A DNA stretch of 64,000 bases from an uncultured Alphaproteobacteria bacterium (GCA_902611415.1 CACLZM010000002.1:90524-154523); one strand, 5' to 3'. Shown: positions 8,622 to 19,300, counted from the first letter of the stretch. The notes: generated from the letters alone by a model not told the origin. Made by a program: numbers and translations.

Positions 8622-9920
8622 TTAATTACTAAATTTTGATATATCTTGGAAAAATGTCGGATAGCTTGTTTTTACACACGATTTGTCTTTAATTATATTA
8701 TTTTTTTTACAAATCATATTTGCGATAAAAAAAGACATTAATATTCTATGGTCTTCATTATGTTTGATAATGGCATTACCCTTCTTTAAATAATGATTAC
8801 CATAAACATATAGATCATAATTTCTAATTTTAGATTTTACTCCAATTTTTATTAAATTTTCATGTATTAATTTCAATCTGTTGCTCTCTTTCACTGTAAG
8901 CTCTTTTAATCCTTTAAAAATTGTCAAACCCTTTGCAAATGATGCGGCTATAGATAAAATTGGAATTTCATCCACCTGTAAAGGGACATCCTTAGACTTT
9001 AGTGTGATTGATTTCAAATTTCTCTTTTGTTCGATTTTAATATCAGCAATTAATTCATTATGAACTTTTCTTTTGCCAATTAATTTTATATTGCCCCCCA
9101 TTTTTTTTAGAGTTTTTATGAAACCTATTCTGGTTTTATTAAAAAGTATATTTTTAACAACAAGATTTGATCCAGGTTTTAAACAAGCTGCCGAAATAAA
9201 AAATGCTGCTGATGATGGATCACCCGGAACTTTATAATTTATAACTCTTAAATTTTTATTATTTTTCATTTCTATAAATCTAAATTTAGAGCTCTCTTTT
9301 ACTTTTATATTATATCCCATAGACTTGAGCATGTTCTCAGTATGATTTCTTGTAGTTTTAAATTCTTTAATTTTAACAGTTCCATTAGTATTTAAAGCTG
9401 AAAGCATAATAGCACTTTTAATTTGAGCAGATGGAATTATTATTTCAAAAGATAATGGCACTGCATTTCCAGTCCCATTTAATGAAATAGGTGGAAACAA
9501 GTTTTTATTTAATTTAATCGTTGCCCCTATTCTAACCAAGTGTTCAGTGACCCTTTTCATTGGTCTTTTGCTCAAAGATCTATCTCCAACTAGTGTTGCT
9601 TTGATATTATTTGAAGAAATTAAACCAGTTATAAGCCTGATACCAGTTCCTGAATTACCAAAATCAATTTTTTTATTTGGTTGAAATAGTGCTCCTGGTG
9701 GAATACCAAAAATAATATATTTATTTCCTTCTTTCTTTATTTTCACACCCAATAATTTCATTGCTTTTAGTGTATTAAACACATCCTCACCCTCTAATAG
9801 ATTATAAATTTCAGATTTACCGATTGCTTGCCCAGCCAGAATTAAAATTCTATGGCTTATTGACTTATCGCCAGGAGGATAATATGTGCCTTTTATAGAA
9901 CTACGTTTATTTAAAGGCAT
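8622..9920 (-). CDS. aroA: 3-phosphoshikimate 1-carboxyvinyltransferase (EPSP synthase)
   Basis: This enzyme joins shikimate-3-phosphate and PEP in the shikimate pathway. The 432 residues match the family. PGDKSISHR lies at the N-terminus (shikimate-3-P binding), DFGNSGTGIRL supplies the PEP-site glycines, DRSLSKRPM follows, and LTVKESNRL is the C-terminal signature. It starts 4 bases after lptB and is followed, after 69 bases, by rpsA. The FGNSGTG loop keeps Gly where class I enzymes have Gly-Thr-A; class assignment needs an alignment. Confidence 0.94.
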   Translation of the reverse strand: MPLNKRSSIKGTYYPPGDKSISHRILILAGQAIGKSEIYNLLEGEDVFNTLKAMKLLGVKIKKEGNKYIIFGIPPGALFQPNKKIDFGNSGTGIRLITGLISSNNIKATLVGDRSLSKRPMKRVTEHLVRIGATIKLNKNLFPPISLNGTGNAVPLSFEIIIPSAQIKSAIMLSALNTNGTVKIKEFKTTRNHTENMLKSMGYNIKVKESSKFRFIEMKNNKNLRVINYKVPGDPSSAAFFISAACLKPGSNLVVKNILFNKTRIGFIKTLKKMGGNIKLIGKRKVHNELIADIKIEQKRNLKSITLKSKDVPLQVDEIPILSIAASFAKGLTIFKGLKELTVKESNRLKLIHENLIKIGVKSKIRNYDLYVYGNHYLKKGNAIIKHNEDHRILMSFFIANMICKKNNIIKDKSCVKTSYPTFFQDISKFSN

Positions 9921-9924
9921 AAAG

Positions 9925-10641
9925 CTAATTATAACTCTTGCCTAAGTAAATTTTTTTGACAAAGTTATCAGAAGTAATATCTTTTGGACTACCTGATTTA
10001 ATGATCTCACCATTATAAATAATATACCCATAGTCAACAATACTTAAGGCTTCTTTAACATTATGGTCAGTAATAATCATTCCTATATTCAATTTTTTTA
10101 GTAATGAAATTGTTGATTTAACTTCTTCGATAGCTATTGGATCTATACCAGCAAAAGGCTCATCTAGTAGAAGAAATTTTGGACCACTTGCTAATGCTCT
10201 AGCAATCTCAGTTCTTCTTCTCTCACCCCCTGATAACAATTTACCTTTAGTTCTTTGAAAATTACTCAAAGAGAATTGTTTAATTAAATTTTCAGTAATT
10301 TGTCTTGAATTATTTTTATTGTGAAATAGTTCTGCTATCGAAAAAATATTGTCGTAGACACTTAAGTCTCTAAAAATTGATGCCTCTTGAGGTAAATATG
10401 AGATACCTAGTTTTGTTCTTAAGCTAAGACTTTTATCATTTAAAATATTATCATCTAGTAAGATTTTTCCTAGATCAGGAGATGTAAAACCAGCTATGAT
10501 ATTAAAGAGAGTTGTCTTTCCACTTCCATTTGGCCCAAGCAAACCATTAATTAGATTGCTTTTAAATTCGATATTAATTTTGTTGAGTGCTTTTTTTGTT
10601 TTAAAGCTTTTACTTACTTCAATTAGCTTAATTGTTTGCAT
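9925..10641 (-). CDS. lptB: LPS export ABC transporter ATP-binding protein
   Basis: The cytoplasmic ATPase of LptB2FG, which extracts LPS from the inner membrane. The 238 residues contain Walker A GPNGSGKTT, Q-loop SYLPQEASIFRDL (typical of LptB), signature LSGGERRRTEIARAL, Walker B FLLLDEPFAGIDP and the switch histidine in ITDHNVKEAL. It overlaps the end of lptA by 14 bases. In most Alphaproteobacteria rpoN, hpf and ptsN follow lptB; here aroA follows instead. Confidence 0.94.
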   Translation of the reverse strand: MQTIKLIEVSKSFKTKKALNKINIEFKSNLINGLLGPNGSGKTTLFNIIAGFTSPDLGKILLDDNILNDKSLSLRTKLGISYLPQEASIFRDLSVYDNIFSIAELFHNKNNSRQITENLIKQFSLSNFQRTKGKLLSGGERRRTEIARALASGPKFLLLDEPFAGIDPIAIEEVKSTISLLKKLNIGMIITDHNVKEALSIVDYGYIIYNGEIIKSGSPKDITSDNFVKKIYLGKSYN

Positions 10642-11098
10642 TATCTTCTAATAAAACTTCAACAAGAGATTCTTTATCTGCTGAATTTAGTATCCTCTTA
10701 TTGTTATCTATATCAGCTATTAATTCATTTCCAGTTAGTAATCTTGTTGATGACTCAATTGAGACATTACCAATAAGTTTTATTATATTATCATCTCTTG
10801 TGTATATGGCATAATTACCTTTAAAGGTCTCTTCTTTAAATTTAATTACCACATTATCAAAAAGTTCTATGATTGTGAAAACCTCATCATTTTTTTCTTC
10901 TATGTAATTAGCAATCATTTTATCGGCAAAAGCTATAAATTTATCATTTTTGAATTCTACGTTTCCATGAGCAGTATAACTTTTGTTTTCTGAGTCCCAG
11001 ACCAAGCTTTTACCAGCCTTAACATAGCTTTCACTATTTGCATTAAAAACAAATATAAAAAAAAACATTAAGTAAAGTAATTTATTTATTAATGACAA
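10628..11098 (-). CDS. lptA: LPS transport periplasmic protein LptA
   Basis: LptA forms the periplasmic beta-jellyroll bridge for LPS. I choose the TTG at 11098: it gives a good signal peptide (MSLINKLLYLMFFFIFVFNA then NSES), and GAGG lies 6 bases upstream. An ATG at 11134 would lengthen the protein and put extra residues ahead of the signal sequence; an ATG at 11068 would truncate the signal. The mature part (SYTAHGNVEF, GNYAIYTRDDNIIKLIGNV) is the OstA-like repeat fold. It overlaps lptC by 17 bases and lptB by 14 bases. Confidence 0.85.
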   Translation of the reverse strand: MSLINKLLYLMFFFIFVFNANSESYVKAGKSLVWDSENKSYTAHGNVEFKNDKFIAFADKMIANYIEEKNDEVFTIIELFDNVVIKFKEETFKGNYAIYTRDDNIIKLIGNVSIESSTRLLTGNELIADIDNNKRILNSADKESLVEVLLEDNANN

Positions 11099-11510
11099 AT
11101 TCAACCTCACCACTAAAAAATATTTTACCATCATAATCTTGATTTTTAAAACCTTGCGCTTTCAATATGCCCATTTTATTAATTACTTCAACCGGCTCAT
11201 TGCTATTTGAAATTTCTTTAGAAATATTGATTGATATATTTTTTCCATAAATTTTATATTCTTTGTTTTCTAAGTATGATTTTCCCTCGAGGTAAATATT
11301 ATCGTCATCAATTTTATTTAATTTTTCGGAACCTACTTTAGTAATTCCTGAGTTACTCAAAACGATACTTGAAAAATTTTCTACAGTTATAGTTTTTTGA
11401 CTAAAGTTTTCAGTTAATGGTTTTTTATTAACAAAGTATATATAAAGCTGTATTCCAAAAATAATTATAATAAATATGTTTATAGTTTTCTTATTAAAGT
11501 AATTAATCAT
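11082..11510 (-). CDS. lptC: LPS export protein LptC
   Basis: The 142 residues have an N-terminal transmembrane anchor (INIFIIIIFGIQLYIYF, about residues 10-26) and a short periplasmic beta-rich domain ending GKIFFSGEVEFVINK. This is the architecture of LptC, the membrane-anchored link between LptB2FG and LptA. Sequence identity to named LptC proteins is not obvious by eye; the assignment rests on topology and its place between kdsD and lptA, with overlaps of 8 and 17 bases. It is somewhat short for the family. Confidence 0.82.
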   Translation of the reverse strand: MINYFNKKTINIFIIIIFGIQLYIYFVNKKPLTENFSQKTITVENFSSIVLSNSGITKVGSEKLNKIDDDNIYLEGKSYLENKEYKIYGKNISINISKEISNSNEPVEVINKMGILKAQGFKNQDYDGKIFFSGEVEFVINK

Positions 11511-12450
11511 TTTCCAAACATTGTTTTAGATTAACTATACCAATTGGTTTACCCTGGTTTTCTATAATAAGACTCGTAATAGAATGTTTATTCATCAGAA
11601 CAATTGCTGATGAGATTAATAAATTACTCTTTGCCACTATTGGTTTACTCTTCATAATTTTAGTAGCTTTTGCTTTCATATTAATTTTTGCAATAGATCT
11701 TCTTAAATCACCATCTGTAATAATACCTTTAATTTTTTTAATTTTATCTAAAACCACAACACAACCATATTTTTTTTCAGTCATAACTAATACAGCATCA
11801 ATAATAGTTGAGTTTGATTGTATAACAGGAATTTCAATATCCATAATTTCACCTAATGTTTTTAATTTTCTTCCTATTTTTCCCCCCGGATGAAGCTCAC
11901 TAAATGATTTTTTATCAAATTTTCTTAGACTTAATACAGAACAACAAAGAGCGTCACCAAGAGCTAAAGACATAGTAGTTGACGTAGTAGGTATTATTTG
12001 CAATCTATCAGCTTCTTTATGATTTGGTAGTATTAAATTTATATCTGAATTCTTTGATATCAAACTATTACTAGTGGAAGTAATTAATATAATTTTTATT
12101 TTTTTTTTCTTACTAAAATTTATCAAATCTGAGAGTTCTTGAGACTCTCCAGAATTAGATAAAATGATTAGTACATCATCTTTTCCTATTATACCCATAT
12201 CACCGTGACTTGCGTCAACTGGATTTAAATAAATTGCTGGTAAGCCAGTTGATGTAAAGGATGCAGCAATTTTTCCTGCAATATTTCCACTTTTTCCAAC
12301 ACCAGAAATTATTATTTTACCATTTTGTTTTGAAATTAATTCTACAGCCTCAACAAAATTTTTATCTAAACTTTTAGATAACTTAGATAAAGCAATAGAC
12401 TCTAGCTTTATTACATCCTGCCCTATTTTTTTTATTTTTGATTTAAACAT
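11503..12450 (-). CDS. kdsD: Arabinose-5-phosphate isomerase
   Basis: This enzyme interconverts ribulose-5-phosphate and arabinose-5-phosphate, the first committed step to KDO for LPS. The 315 residues contain an N-terminal SIS domain (GVGKSGNIAGKIAASFTSTG, SNSGESQEL, PTTSTTMSLALGDAL) and two C-terminal CBS domains (from about residue 205; ITDGDLRR). Gene order kdsD-lptC-lptA-lptB is the usual LPS cluster. The stop overlaps the lptC start by 8 bases. Confidence 0.93.
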   Translation of the reverse strand: MFKSKIKKIGQDVIKLESIALSKLSKSLDKNFVEAVELISKQNGKIIISGVGKSGNIAGKIAASFTSTGLPAIYLNPVDASHGDMGIIGKDDVLIILSNSGESQELSDLINFSKKKKIKIILITSTSNSLISKNSDINLILPNHKEADRLQIIPTTSTTMSLALGDALCCSVLSLRKFDKKSFSELHPGGKIGRKLKTLGEIMDIEIPVIQSNSTIIDAVLVMTEKKYGCVVVLDKIKKIKGIITDGDLRRSIAKINMKAKATKIMKSKPIVAKSNLLISSAIVLMNKHSITSLIIENQGKPIGIVNLKQCLEND

Positions 12451-12453
12451 TAA

Positions 12454-13086
12454 TTATTTGTGTGCAAAGATATCTATATTTTCCCATCCATCTAAATCTA
12501 AATCAACTCTTACTTCCATAAATTTCATTATTGATTTAAATAATTTTAATCTTTTTTGACTAAGCAATTTTTCATAAAGAGAGCTTTTTATTTCAGATAA
12601 ATATAAAACATCATTAATTGCATATTCAATTTGTTTCTTAGTGAGTTTTTTTTTACTCCAATCAGATGACTGTTCTGTTTTATCTAATTGAGTATTTAAT
12701 ATTTCAGAAACTAAATCTTTGAGACCATGTTTTGAGGAGTATGTACGTGTTAATTTTGAGGCAACCTTTGTACAAAAAATATTTTTTACTTTTATTTTTA
12801 AATTTTCTTTTAAAACTGCCATATCAAATCGTCCAAAATGAAAGATTTTTGTAAGACTTTTATTTTCTAATAATATCTTTATATTTTTTGATAATTTCGG
12901 AGATAGGTCTTCTTCAAATTTTATTAGGTATACTTTTTTATCTGTCTCATTTCTTAATTGAATTAGACATAGCCTATCTCTTTTAATGTTTAAACCAAGA
13001 GTTTCAGTGTCAATTGAGATGTCTCCTTTAAAAGTTTTTAAAACATTATTTGGCAGATCATTTTGAAATAATTGATAATTTGACAT
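12454..13086 (-). CDS. rnd: Ribonuclease D-like 3'-5' exonuclease
   Basis: A short RNase D-type DEDD exonuclease for RNA 3'-end processing. Motifs: Exo I ISIDTETLGL, Exo II KIFHFGRFDMAVL (F-x-R/D pattern) and Exo III with YAINDVLYL (Y-x-x-x-D). It lacks the C-terminal HRDC domains of E. coli RNase D, as is normal for the ~205-residue alphaproteobacterial form. I choose the ATG at 13086 (MSNYQLF, 210 residues); the open frame continues upstream to 13122 but would overlap the divergent gene's start. It heads the LPS/trp run of genes. Confidence 0.88.
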   Translation of the reverse strand: MSNYQLFQNDLPNNVLKTFKGDISIDTETLGLNIKRDRLCLIQLRNETDKKVYLIKFEEDLSPKLSKNIKILLENKSLTKIFHFGRFDMAVLKENLKIKVKNIFCTKVASKLTRTYSSKHGLKDLVSEILNTQLDKTEQSSDWSKKKLTKKQIEYAINDVLYLSEIKSSLYEKLLSQKRLKLFKSIMKFMEVRVDLDLDGWENIDIFAHK

Positions 13087-13121
13087 CTTAGAACATATAT
13101 TTATATAAGATAGATAATACA

Positions 13122-14051
13122 ATGAAAAACAAAAATATTTTAGTTTTTGGATCTACTGGTTTTATAGGAAGAAGTATAACGAAAAGACTATTACAAAATG
13201 GTGACAAATTAATATGCCCTGTAAGGAATGCTAGTAGAGTAAAAAGAAATATACTCTCAGGAGATATTGGGCAGATAGAAGTAATAGAATTTGATATTCA
13301 TAATTTAGAGGATATTAAAAATTTAATTAAAAAATCAGATTTGGTAATTAATTTAGTCGGTATTCTTTATGAAACAAGTAGTCTATCATTTGAATTAGTT
13401 CATTATTTACTACCAAAAAAAATTGCTAATTATTGTGAATTATTCAAAAAACCTTTTCTTCATATCTCTGGCTTAGGGTCTACATTCCAAACAAAATCAA
13501 ATTATTTGATCAGCAAAAAAATGGGTGAAGAGTTTATTGAAAATAATAATACTAATCACATTATTATAAGGCCTAGTACAGTTTATGGTGAGGAAGATAA
13601 TTTCTTTAATTTATTTGGTAAGATGGCCAAAATTTTACCATTCTTACCTTTAATTAAAAATGGAAAGACTAAATTTCAGCCAATTTATGTAAATGACTTA
13701 TCTCTTTTAATTTTTAATTTGTTAAATAATTTCGAAAAGCACAAAAACTCTAATATTGCCGCAGTAGGTAATGAAATATATACATTTAAAGAAATTTTGA
13801 GTCATATATTTTTTTCTTTGAAAAAAAAGGAAAGATTTTTTTACATACCTTCTTTTTTGGCAATTATTCAAGGTAAAGTATTAGAAAAACTACCAAAACC
13901 TTTATTTACATATGATCAGTATGTGACTCTTTCTCATGATAGCATCTCGGAGGGAAGTCAAAAATTAGTAACTAAAATATTGAAACAAGATTTATCAGAT
14001 ATGAAGGTTATTACCTCAGAATATCTAAAAAAGTTTATCGATAAAGTTTAA
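13122..14051 (+). CDS. NAD-dependent epimerase/dehydratase, complex I NDUFA9-like
   Basis: A 309-residue atypical short-chain dehydrogenase. The NAD(P) glycine motif is FGSTGFIGRS (residues 9-18), followed by NLVGILYE and HISGLGS, the pattern of the NDUFA9-like family found beside uppP in many Alphaproteobacteria. These proteins bind NAD(P)H, and the mitochondrial relative is an accessory subunit of complex I. The bacterial role is not established. It ends one base before uppP, which is on the other strand, and is divergent from rnd. Confidence 0.82.
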   Translation: MKNKNILVFGSTGFIGRSITKRLLQNGDKLICPVRNASRVKRNILSGDIGQIEVIEFDIHNLEDIKNLIKKSDLVINLVGILYETSSLSFELVHYLLPKKIANYCELFKKPFLHISGLGSTFQTKSNYLISKKMGEEFIENNNTNHIIIRPSTVYGEEDNFFNLFGKMAKILPFLPLIKNGKTKFQPIYVNDLSLLIFNLLNNFEKHKNSNIAAVGNEIYTFKEILSHIFFSLKKKERFFYIPSFLAIIQGKVLEKLPKPLFTYDQYVTLSHDSISEGSQKLVTKILKQDLSDMKVITSEYLKKFIDKV

Positions 14052-14807
14052 TTAAGTTAAATAAATTAATAAAATTAAACCTAATAAAATTCTATAAATT
14101 ACAAAAGGTGTAAAGCCAATTTTATTTATCACTTTAATAAATACAGATATTGTAAAATATGCTGAAAAAAATGTAATAATAAAAATTATAGATAAATTTT
14201 TATCTATAATAAAATTTTCAAATTCTTTAACATTGGAAAAAAAAGACAAACAAATTATAGGTATACCCATATACAAACTATAAATAGATGAATATTTTCT
14301 ATCTTCTCCAAATATTCTGAATGCAATTATACAACTTCCTGCTCTACTAAAACCTGGTAAAAAAGCTAGACATTGAAAAAATCCAGCCAGAATAAATTTG
14401 GTACTTTTATTTTTAATTTCTAACTTAAATTTTTTTGTTTTATCTGAAACATAGAGTAATATTGCTCCAGTAATCGAAGTGTATCCAATCAACTTTAAAC
14501 TAATATAATTAACATTGTAAAATTTGATTATAAATCCAAGGATAATTGCAGGTAAGGTCCCATAGACTAATAGTTTCCAGTAAGCTTTGATATTTGATTT
14601 TGAAAAATGTTTGTTTGCAAATAAATATAATAATAAAGCAAATAAAGATGCAAAGTGTGCTGATGTTTCATACAAATAATTTCTAGATTCTAAATTTTTA
14701 AAGTAGATTTCTAATATATTAATGTGCCCACTGGAACTTATGGGGATAAATTCAGTAATTCCTTGAATTAAACCATAAAAAACATAAAAAATACTACTAT
14801 CAGTCAT
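14052..14807 (-). CDS. uppP: Undecaprenyl-diphosphatase
   Basis: An inner-membrane phosphatase that recycles undecaprenyl diphosphate for peptidoglycan and LPS carriers. The 251 residues are largely hydrophobic helices with the two family motifs: ITEFIPISSSGH near residue 16 (catalytic E and SSSGH) and FLPGFSRAGS around residue 150. It is slightly shorter than the ~270-residue E. coli enzyme. Upstream on the minus strand GATAAT lies 5 bases before the ATG, compatible with a leaderless transcript. Confidence 0.93.
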   Translation of the reverse strand: MTDSSIFYVFYGLIQGITEFIPISSSGHINILEIYFKNLESRNYLYETSAHFASLFALLLYLFANKHFSKSNIKAYWKLLVYGTLPAIILGFIIKFYNVNYISLKLIGYTSITGAILLYVSDKTKKFKLEIKNKSTKFILAGFFQCLAFLPGFSRAGSCIIAFRIFGEDRKYSSIYSLYMGIPIICLSFFSNVKEFENFIIDKNLSIIFIITFFSAYFTISVFIKVINKIGFTPFVIYRILLGLILLIYLT

Positions 14808-14901
14808 AATTTATTATCATTTATGAGTTTACTTAATTCACAAATCTATGTATTAATACACTCCATTTGTTTGTAGGAGAATAAAGTAATATTTTATTAT
14901 C

Positions 14902-16314
14902 ATGTTAAAGTTTCATAAAAAAAAATCTAAGAATCCATCTAAAACTGAACCTGAAAAAAGAATAAAGAATTTTCAAGAGATTTATAGTCAGTTTAATAAA
15001 AATGACTCTGTTGAACAATCCTCAAGATGCTCTCAATGCGGAATTCCATATTGTCAAATACATTGTCCTTTAAATAATAATATACCTGATTGGTTACGTT
15101 ACATTGCAGAAGGCCGATTAGAGGAAGCCTATCAAGTATCTGCCTCTACAAATGCATTTCCAGAGGTATGTGGAAGAGTTTGTCCTCAAGATCGTCTGTG
15201 TGAGGGTAATTGTGTTGTTGAACAGGCGGGCTTTGGAGCCATTACAATTGGTAATTTAGAAAAATACTTAACAGAAATAGCATGGGAAAAAGGATGGGTT
15301 AAAAACCTATCACCCCAAAACCAATACAAGCAGAAAGTTGCTGTAATAGGGTCAGGTCCTGCTGGAATGGCTGCATCAGCCTATTTAATTCAAAATGGGT
15401 ATCAAGTAGACGTCTATGAAAAAAATGATCGAGCTGGTGGTTTGATGATTTATGGTATACCTAATTTTAAGTTAGACAAAAAAATTGTTGAGAGAAGAAC
15501 TGAGTGGCTTACTGATAGTGGTGTTGTATTTAACTTAAACACGGAAGTTGGAAAAAATATTTCCTTCCAAGATTTGGAAAAAGATTATGATGCAATATTA
15601 ATTGCAACTGGTGTATACAAAGCAAGACAATTAGATATTGACACCTCTTCAGTCAACAATAGCATTCCTGCTCTGGATTTTTTAATTGAGAGTAACAGAA
15701 CTGGTTTAGGTGACTCTCCCTCAAAAAATAAATATCTTACAGCAAAAGATAAACATGTAGTTGTTATTGGTGGAGGTGATACTGCTATGGATTGTGTTAG
15801 AACAGCCATTAGACAACATGCAAAAGAGGTTACTTGTCTTTACAGAAGAAACAAAGAAAACATGCCTGGATCAGCAAGAGAAGTTTTAAATGCAGAGCAA
15901 GAGGGTATCAAATTTAATTGGTTATCTGTTCCATCCAAAATTATTAGTGATAGCTCTAATGCAACAAGTATGACATATAAAGTGGCTACATTGGGTGAAG
16001 TGGACGAGAGTGGAAGAAGAAAACCAATAGATACTGGTGTTGAAAAACAAATTAAAAGTGACTTAATTATTCAAGCTCTTGGTTTTGAGCCTGAAGATTT
16101 GAACCATAATTTCAAAACAAATATTGAATTAACTAGCTGGAAAACAGTTAAAGTTGATTTTAAAAAGTTTCAAACTAGCAACCCAAAGATTTTTGCTGCT
16201 GGGGATATTGTTAGAGGCGCCTCTCTGGTTGTTTGGGCGATACATGATGGCCGAGAGGTTGCAAAATCAATTCATAATTTCTTACAGAGCTCAAAAATTA
16301 AAAAAGCATCATGA
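14902..16314 (+). CDS. gltD: Glutamate synthase (NADPH) small subunit
   Basis: The electron-input subunit of GOGAT: it oxidises NADPH and passes electrons via FAD and Fe-S clusters to GltB. The 470 residues have N-terminal cysteine clusters (CSQCGIPYCQIHCPL, CGRVCPQDRLCEGNC), an FAD motif GSGPAGMAASAYL and a second dinucleotide motif GGGDTAMDC. Its stop overlaps the gltB start (ATGA), so the subunits are translationally coupled. The order gltD-gltB is reversed from E. coli gltBD. Confidence 0.94.
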   Translation: MLKFHKKKSKNPSKTEPEKRIKNFQEIYSQFNKNDSVEQSSRCSQCGIPYCQIHCPLNNNIPDWLRYIAEGRLEEAYQVSASTNAFPEVCGRVCPQDRLCEGNCVVEQAGFGAITIGNLEKYLTEIAWEKGWVKNLSPQNQYKQKVAVIGSGPAGMAASAYLIQNGYQVDVYEKNDRAGGLMIYGIPNFKLDKKIVERRTEWLTDSGVVFNLNTEVGKNISFQDLEKDYDAILIATGVYKARQLDIDTSSVNNSIPALDFLIESNRTGLGDSPSKNKYLTAKDKHVVVIGGGDTAMDCVRTAIRQHAKEVTCLYRRNKENMPGSAREVLNAEQEGIKFNWLSVPSKIISDSSNATSMTYKVATLGEVDESGRRKPIDTGVEKQIKSDLIIQALGFEPEDLNHNFKTNIELTSWKTVKVDFKKFQTSNPKIFAAGDIVRGASLVVWAIHDGREVAKSIHNFLQSSKIKKAS

Positions 16315-19300
16315 AAGACAATCCACTAGAAATTTTTAAAATAAATAGACAAAAACTAAAAGATAATCACGTCTATAATGAAAAATATGAACATGATAAT
16401 TGTGGTGTAGGTTTAGTTGCCTCAATAAAAGGTGAGTCAAGAAGAGACATAGTCGAAAAAGGAGTTGAGGCACTTAAAGCAGTATTCCATAGAGGTGCAG
16501 TTGATGCAGATGGTAAAACGGGAGATGGTGCCGGTATTATGTTGGAGGTTTCAAACTCTTTCTTCAGCAAACAAATTTTAAAAATGGGTCACAGAAAAAC
16601 TAAAGACTCTGTGTTAGGTGTAGGTATGATATTTTTGCCTAAAAGAGATTTTGGAGCCCAAGAAAAATGCAGAGCTATCGTTGAATATGAAATTATAAAA
16701 TCTGGAATGAATCTTTTTGGATGGAGACAGGTTCCTGTTAATACAGAGATTATTGGTGAAAAAGCTAACTATACTAAACCAGAAATTGAACAAATAATTT
16801 TTTCACCTAAAGAAACAACACCTGACATCGAAAAGAAACTATACTTAACAAGGAAAAGGATAGAGAACAAAATCAAAGCACAGAGTATTAATGATTTTTA
16901 TGTTTGCTCTTTGTCGACCCAAACGATTGTTTACAAAGGTATGTTTTTAGCTGAACAGTTATCAGAGTTTTACCCAGATTTGCTTGATAATGAATTTAAA
17001 TCTAAATTTGCTATTTACCATCAAAGATATTCTACCAACACATTTCCTACATGGTCCTTGGCACAACCATTTCGAGTTTTAGCTCATAACGGTGAAATCA
17101 ATACTTTAAAGGGAAATATAAATTGGATGAGCGCACATGAACCAAGAATTACACACCCCTTTTTTAATGAGAGAATTAATGATTTGAAACCTGTACTCGA
17201 CCCAGATGCATCTGACTCTGCTTCGCTTGATGCTGCTTTTGAACTTTTTGTTCAAACTGATAGGGACATGCCGATGGCAAAATCAATGATTATTCCTGAG
17301 TCTTGGTCTAATCGTTCTGATTTATCTGATCAATTAAAGGCCATGTATGCTTATTGTAACGCGGTTATTGAGCCATGGGACGGGCCAGCAGCAGTCTGTG
17401 GAAATTTTGGAGATTGGATAATATCTGGTATGGATAGAAACGGATTAAGACCTCTTCGATACATATTAACAGATGACGACTTACTAATCTCAGGATCTGA
17501 AGTCGGCATGATAAATATAGATGAGAAAAATATAATAAAAAAAGGAAGAGTTGGGCCTGGTGAACTAATAGCAGTAAATTATAAAGAGAGTAAGTTTTAT
17601 GAAAGCTTTGAATTAAAAGATTTACTCAGTAAACGTAACAACTACTCAGACTGGAACGAAAAAACTATAAAGTTAGATAACATTTTATCTAAAGACAAAA
17701 TTTATGAACCATCAACAGTTGATGAAGAAAATATTTTTCAAATTGCTAAATCATTTAATTTAACATTAGAAACTCTTGATTTAATCTTAGATCCAATGGT
17801 TAAAACAGGGCTAGAAGCTGTCGGATCAATGGGAGATGACGCACCACTTAGTGTACTCACTGAAAGATACCGAGGTCTTCATAGTTTCTTTAAACAAAAT
17901 TTTGCTCAAGTAACAAACCCTCCAATTGATAGCCTTAGGGAACAAGTTGTAATGAGTTTAAAAACTAGACTTGGAAACCTTGGAAACATTGTAGAAGAAG
18001 ACTCTGAGCAGTGTAATTTGGTACTTTTAGAGAGCCCTATATTACTAGATAATGAACTTGATACATTAAAAAGTCATTTATCAAAGTATACAACCGAGAT
18101 TGACTGTTCTTATAAATTAAATGAAGAGACTAATTTTTTAAATGAAATCCAAAGAGTTTGCTCTGAGGCTGAACAAGCAGTCAGGTCTGGTTCTCAACAT
18201 CTAATTATCACTGATAATAATATTAATAAAGACAGAATTGCTTTACCAATGATACTTGCCACAAGCGCTGTTCATAGTTATCTAATAAAAAATAATTTAA
18301 GGACTTTTACTTCCTTAAACGTCTCCTCTAAAGAGTGTCTTGATGTTCACTACTTTGCAGTACTTATTGGTGTTGGCGCCACTACTGTTAATGCTTCATC
18401 AGTAGAAAAACTTATTTCAAATAGATACAAAAAAAATATTTATCAGAATACTGATTACCCTCAACTAATAAAAAACTTTAAAAAATCTATAGAGAAAGGA
18501 CTGAGAAAAATTATCAGTAAAATGGGAATTTCAGTAATCAGTTCATATCGTGGTGGAAGAAATTTTGAAATAATTGGCTTAAGTAGAAGTATGGTAGAGA
18601 GTTTTTTTCCAGGAATGTCCTCCAGAATTTCTGGTATCGGATTAGACGGATTAGAAAAAAGAGTAAGGAGACAGCATGAGTTATCATTTAAGTCTGATAA
18701 TGTAATTTTAGACATAGGTGGTGAATATAGATTTAGAGCTAATAGTGAAGTGCACGCTTATGAGGGTGTTTCAATACATATGCTTCAAGAAGCTGTAACC
18801 AGAGACTCATATAATCTTTATAAAAAATATACCTCAAGAATTTATGGCTCCAAACCCATTCAAATAAGGGATTTACTTCAGTTTAATGAAAGCAGTAATT
18901 CTATAAATTTGGATAATGTAGAGAGCATTTCTGAAATAAGAAAAAGCTTTGTATCTCCTGGAATTTCACTTGGAGCACTTAGCCCTGAGGCTCATGAAAC
19001 TTTAGCTATTGCAATGAACAGAATAGGCTCAAAGTCAGATAGCGGAGAAGGGGGAGAGGATGCAAGAAGATATTCCAAATTAAAAAATGGTGATAATCCA
19101 AGTTCAGCCATCAAACAAGTTGCAAGTGGAAGATTTGGCGTGACCGCGGAATATTTAAATAACTGTTCAGAATTAGAAATTAAAATTGCTCAAGGTGCTA
19201 AACCTGGAGAGGGTGGTCAATTACCTGGTTTTAAGGTTACTGATTTAATTGCTAAATTAAGACATAGCACAAAAGGTGTAACACTTATTAGCCCTCCACC

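Noticed and set aside
16373..16570. Minus-strand open frame inside gltB, and similar ones in gltD, rpsA, aroA, soxA, pheS and lepA
   Set aside because: All are shadows of strongly conserved genes; none shows a family motif or a good start site.
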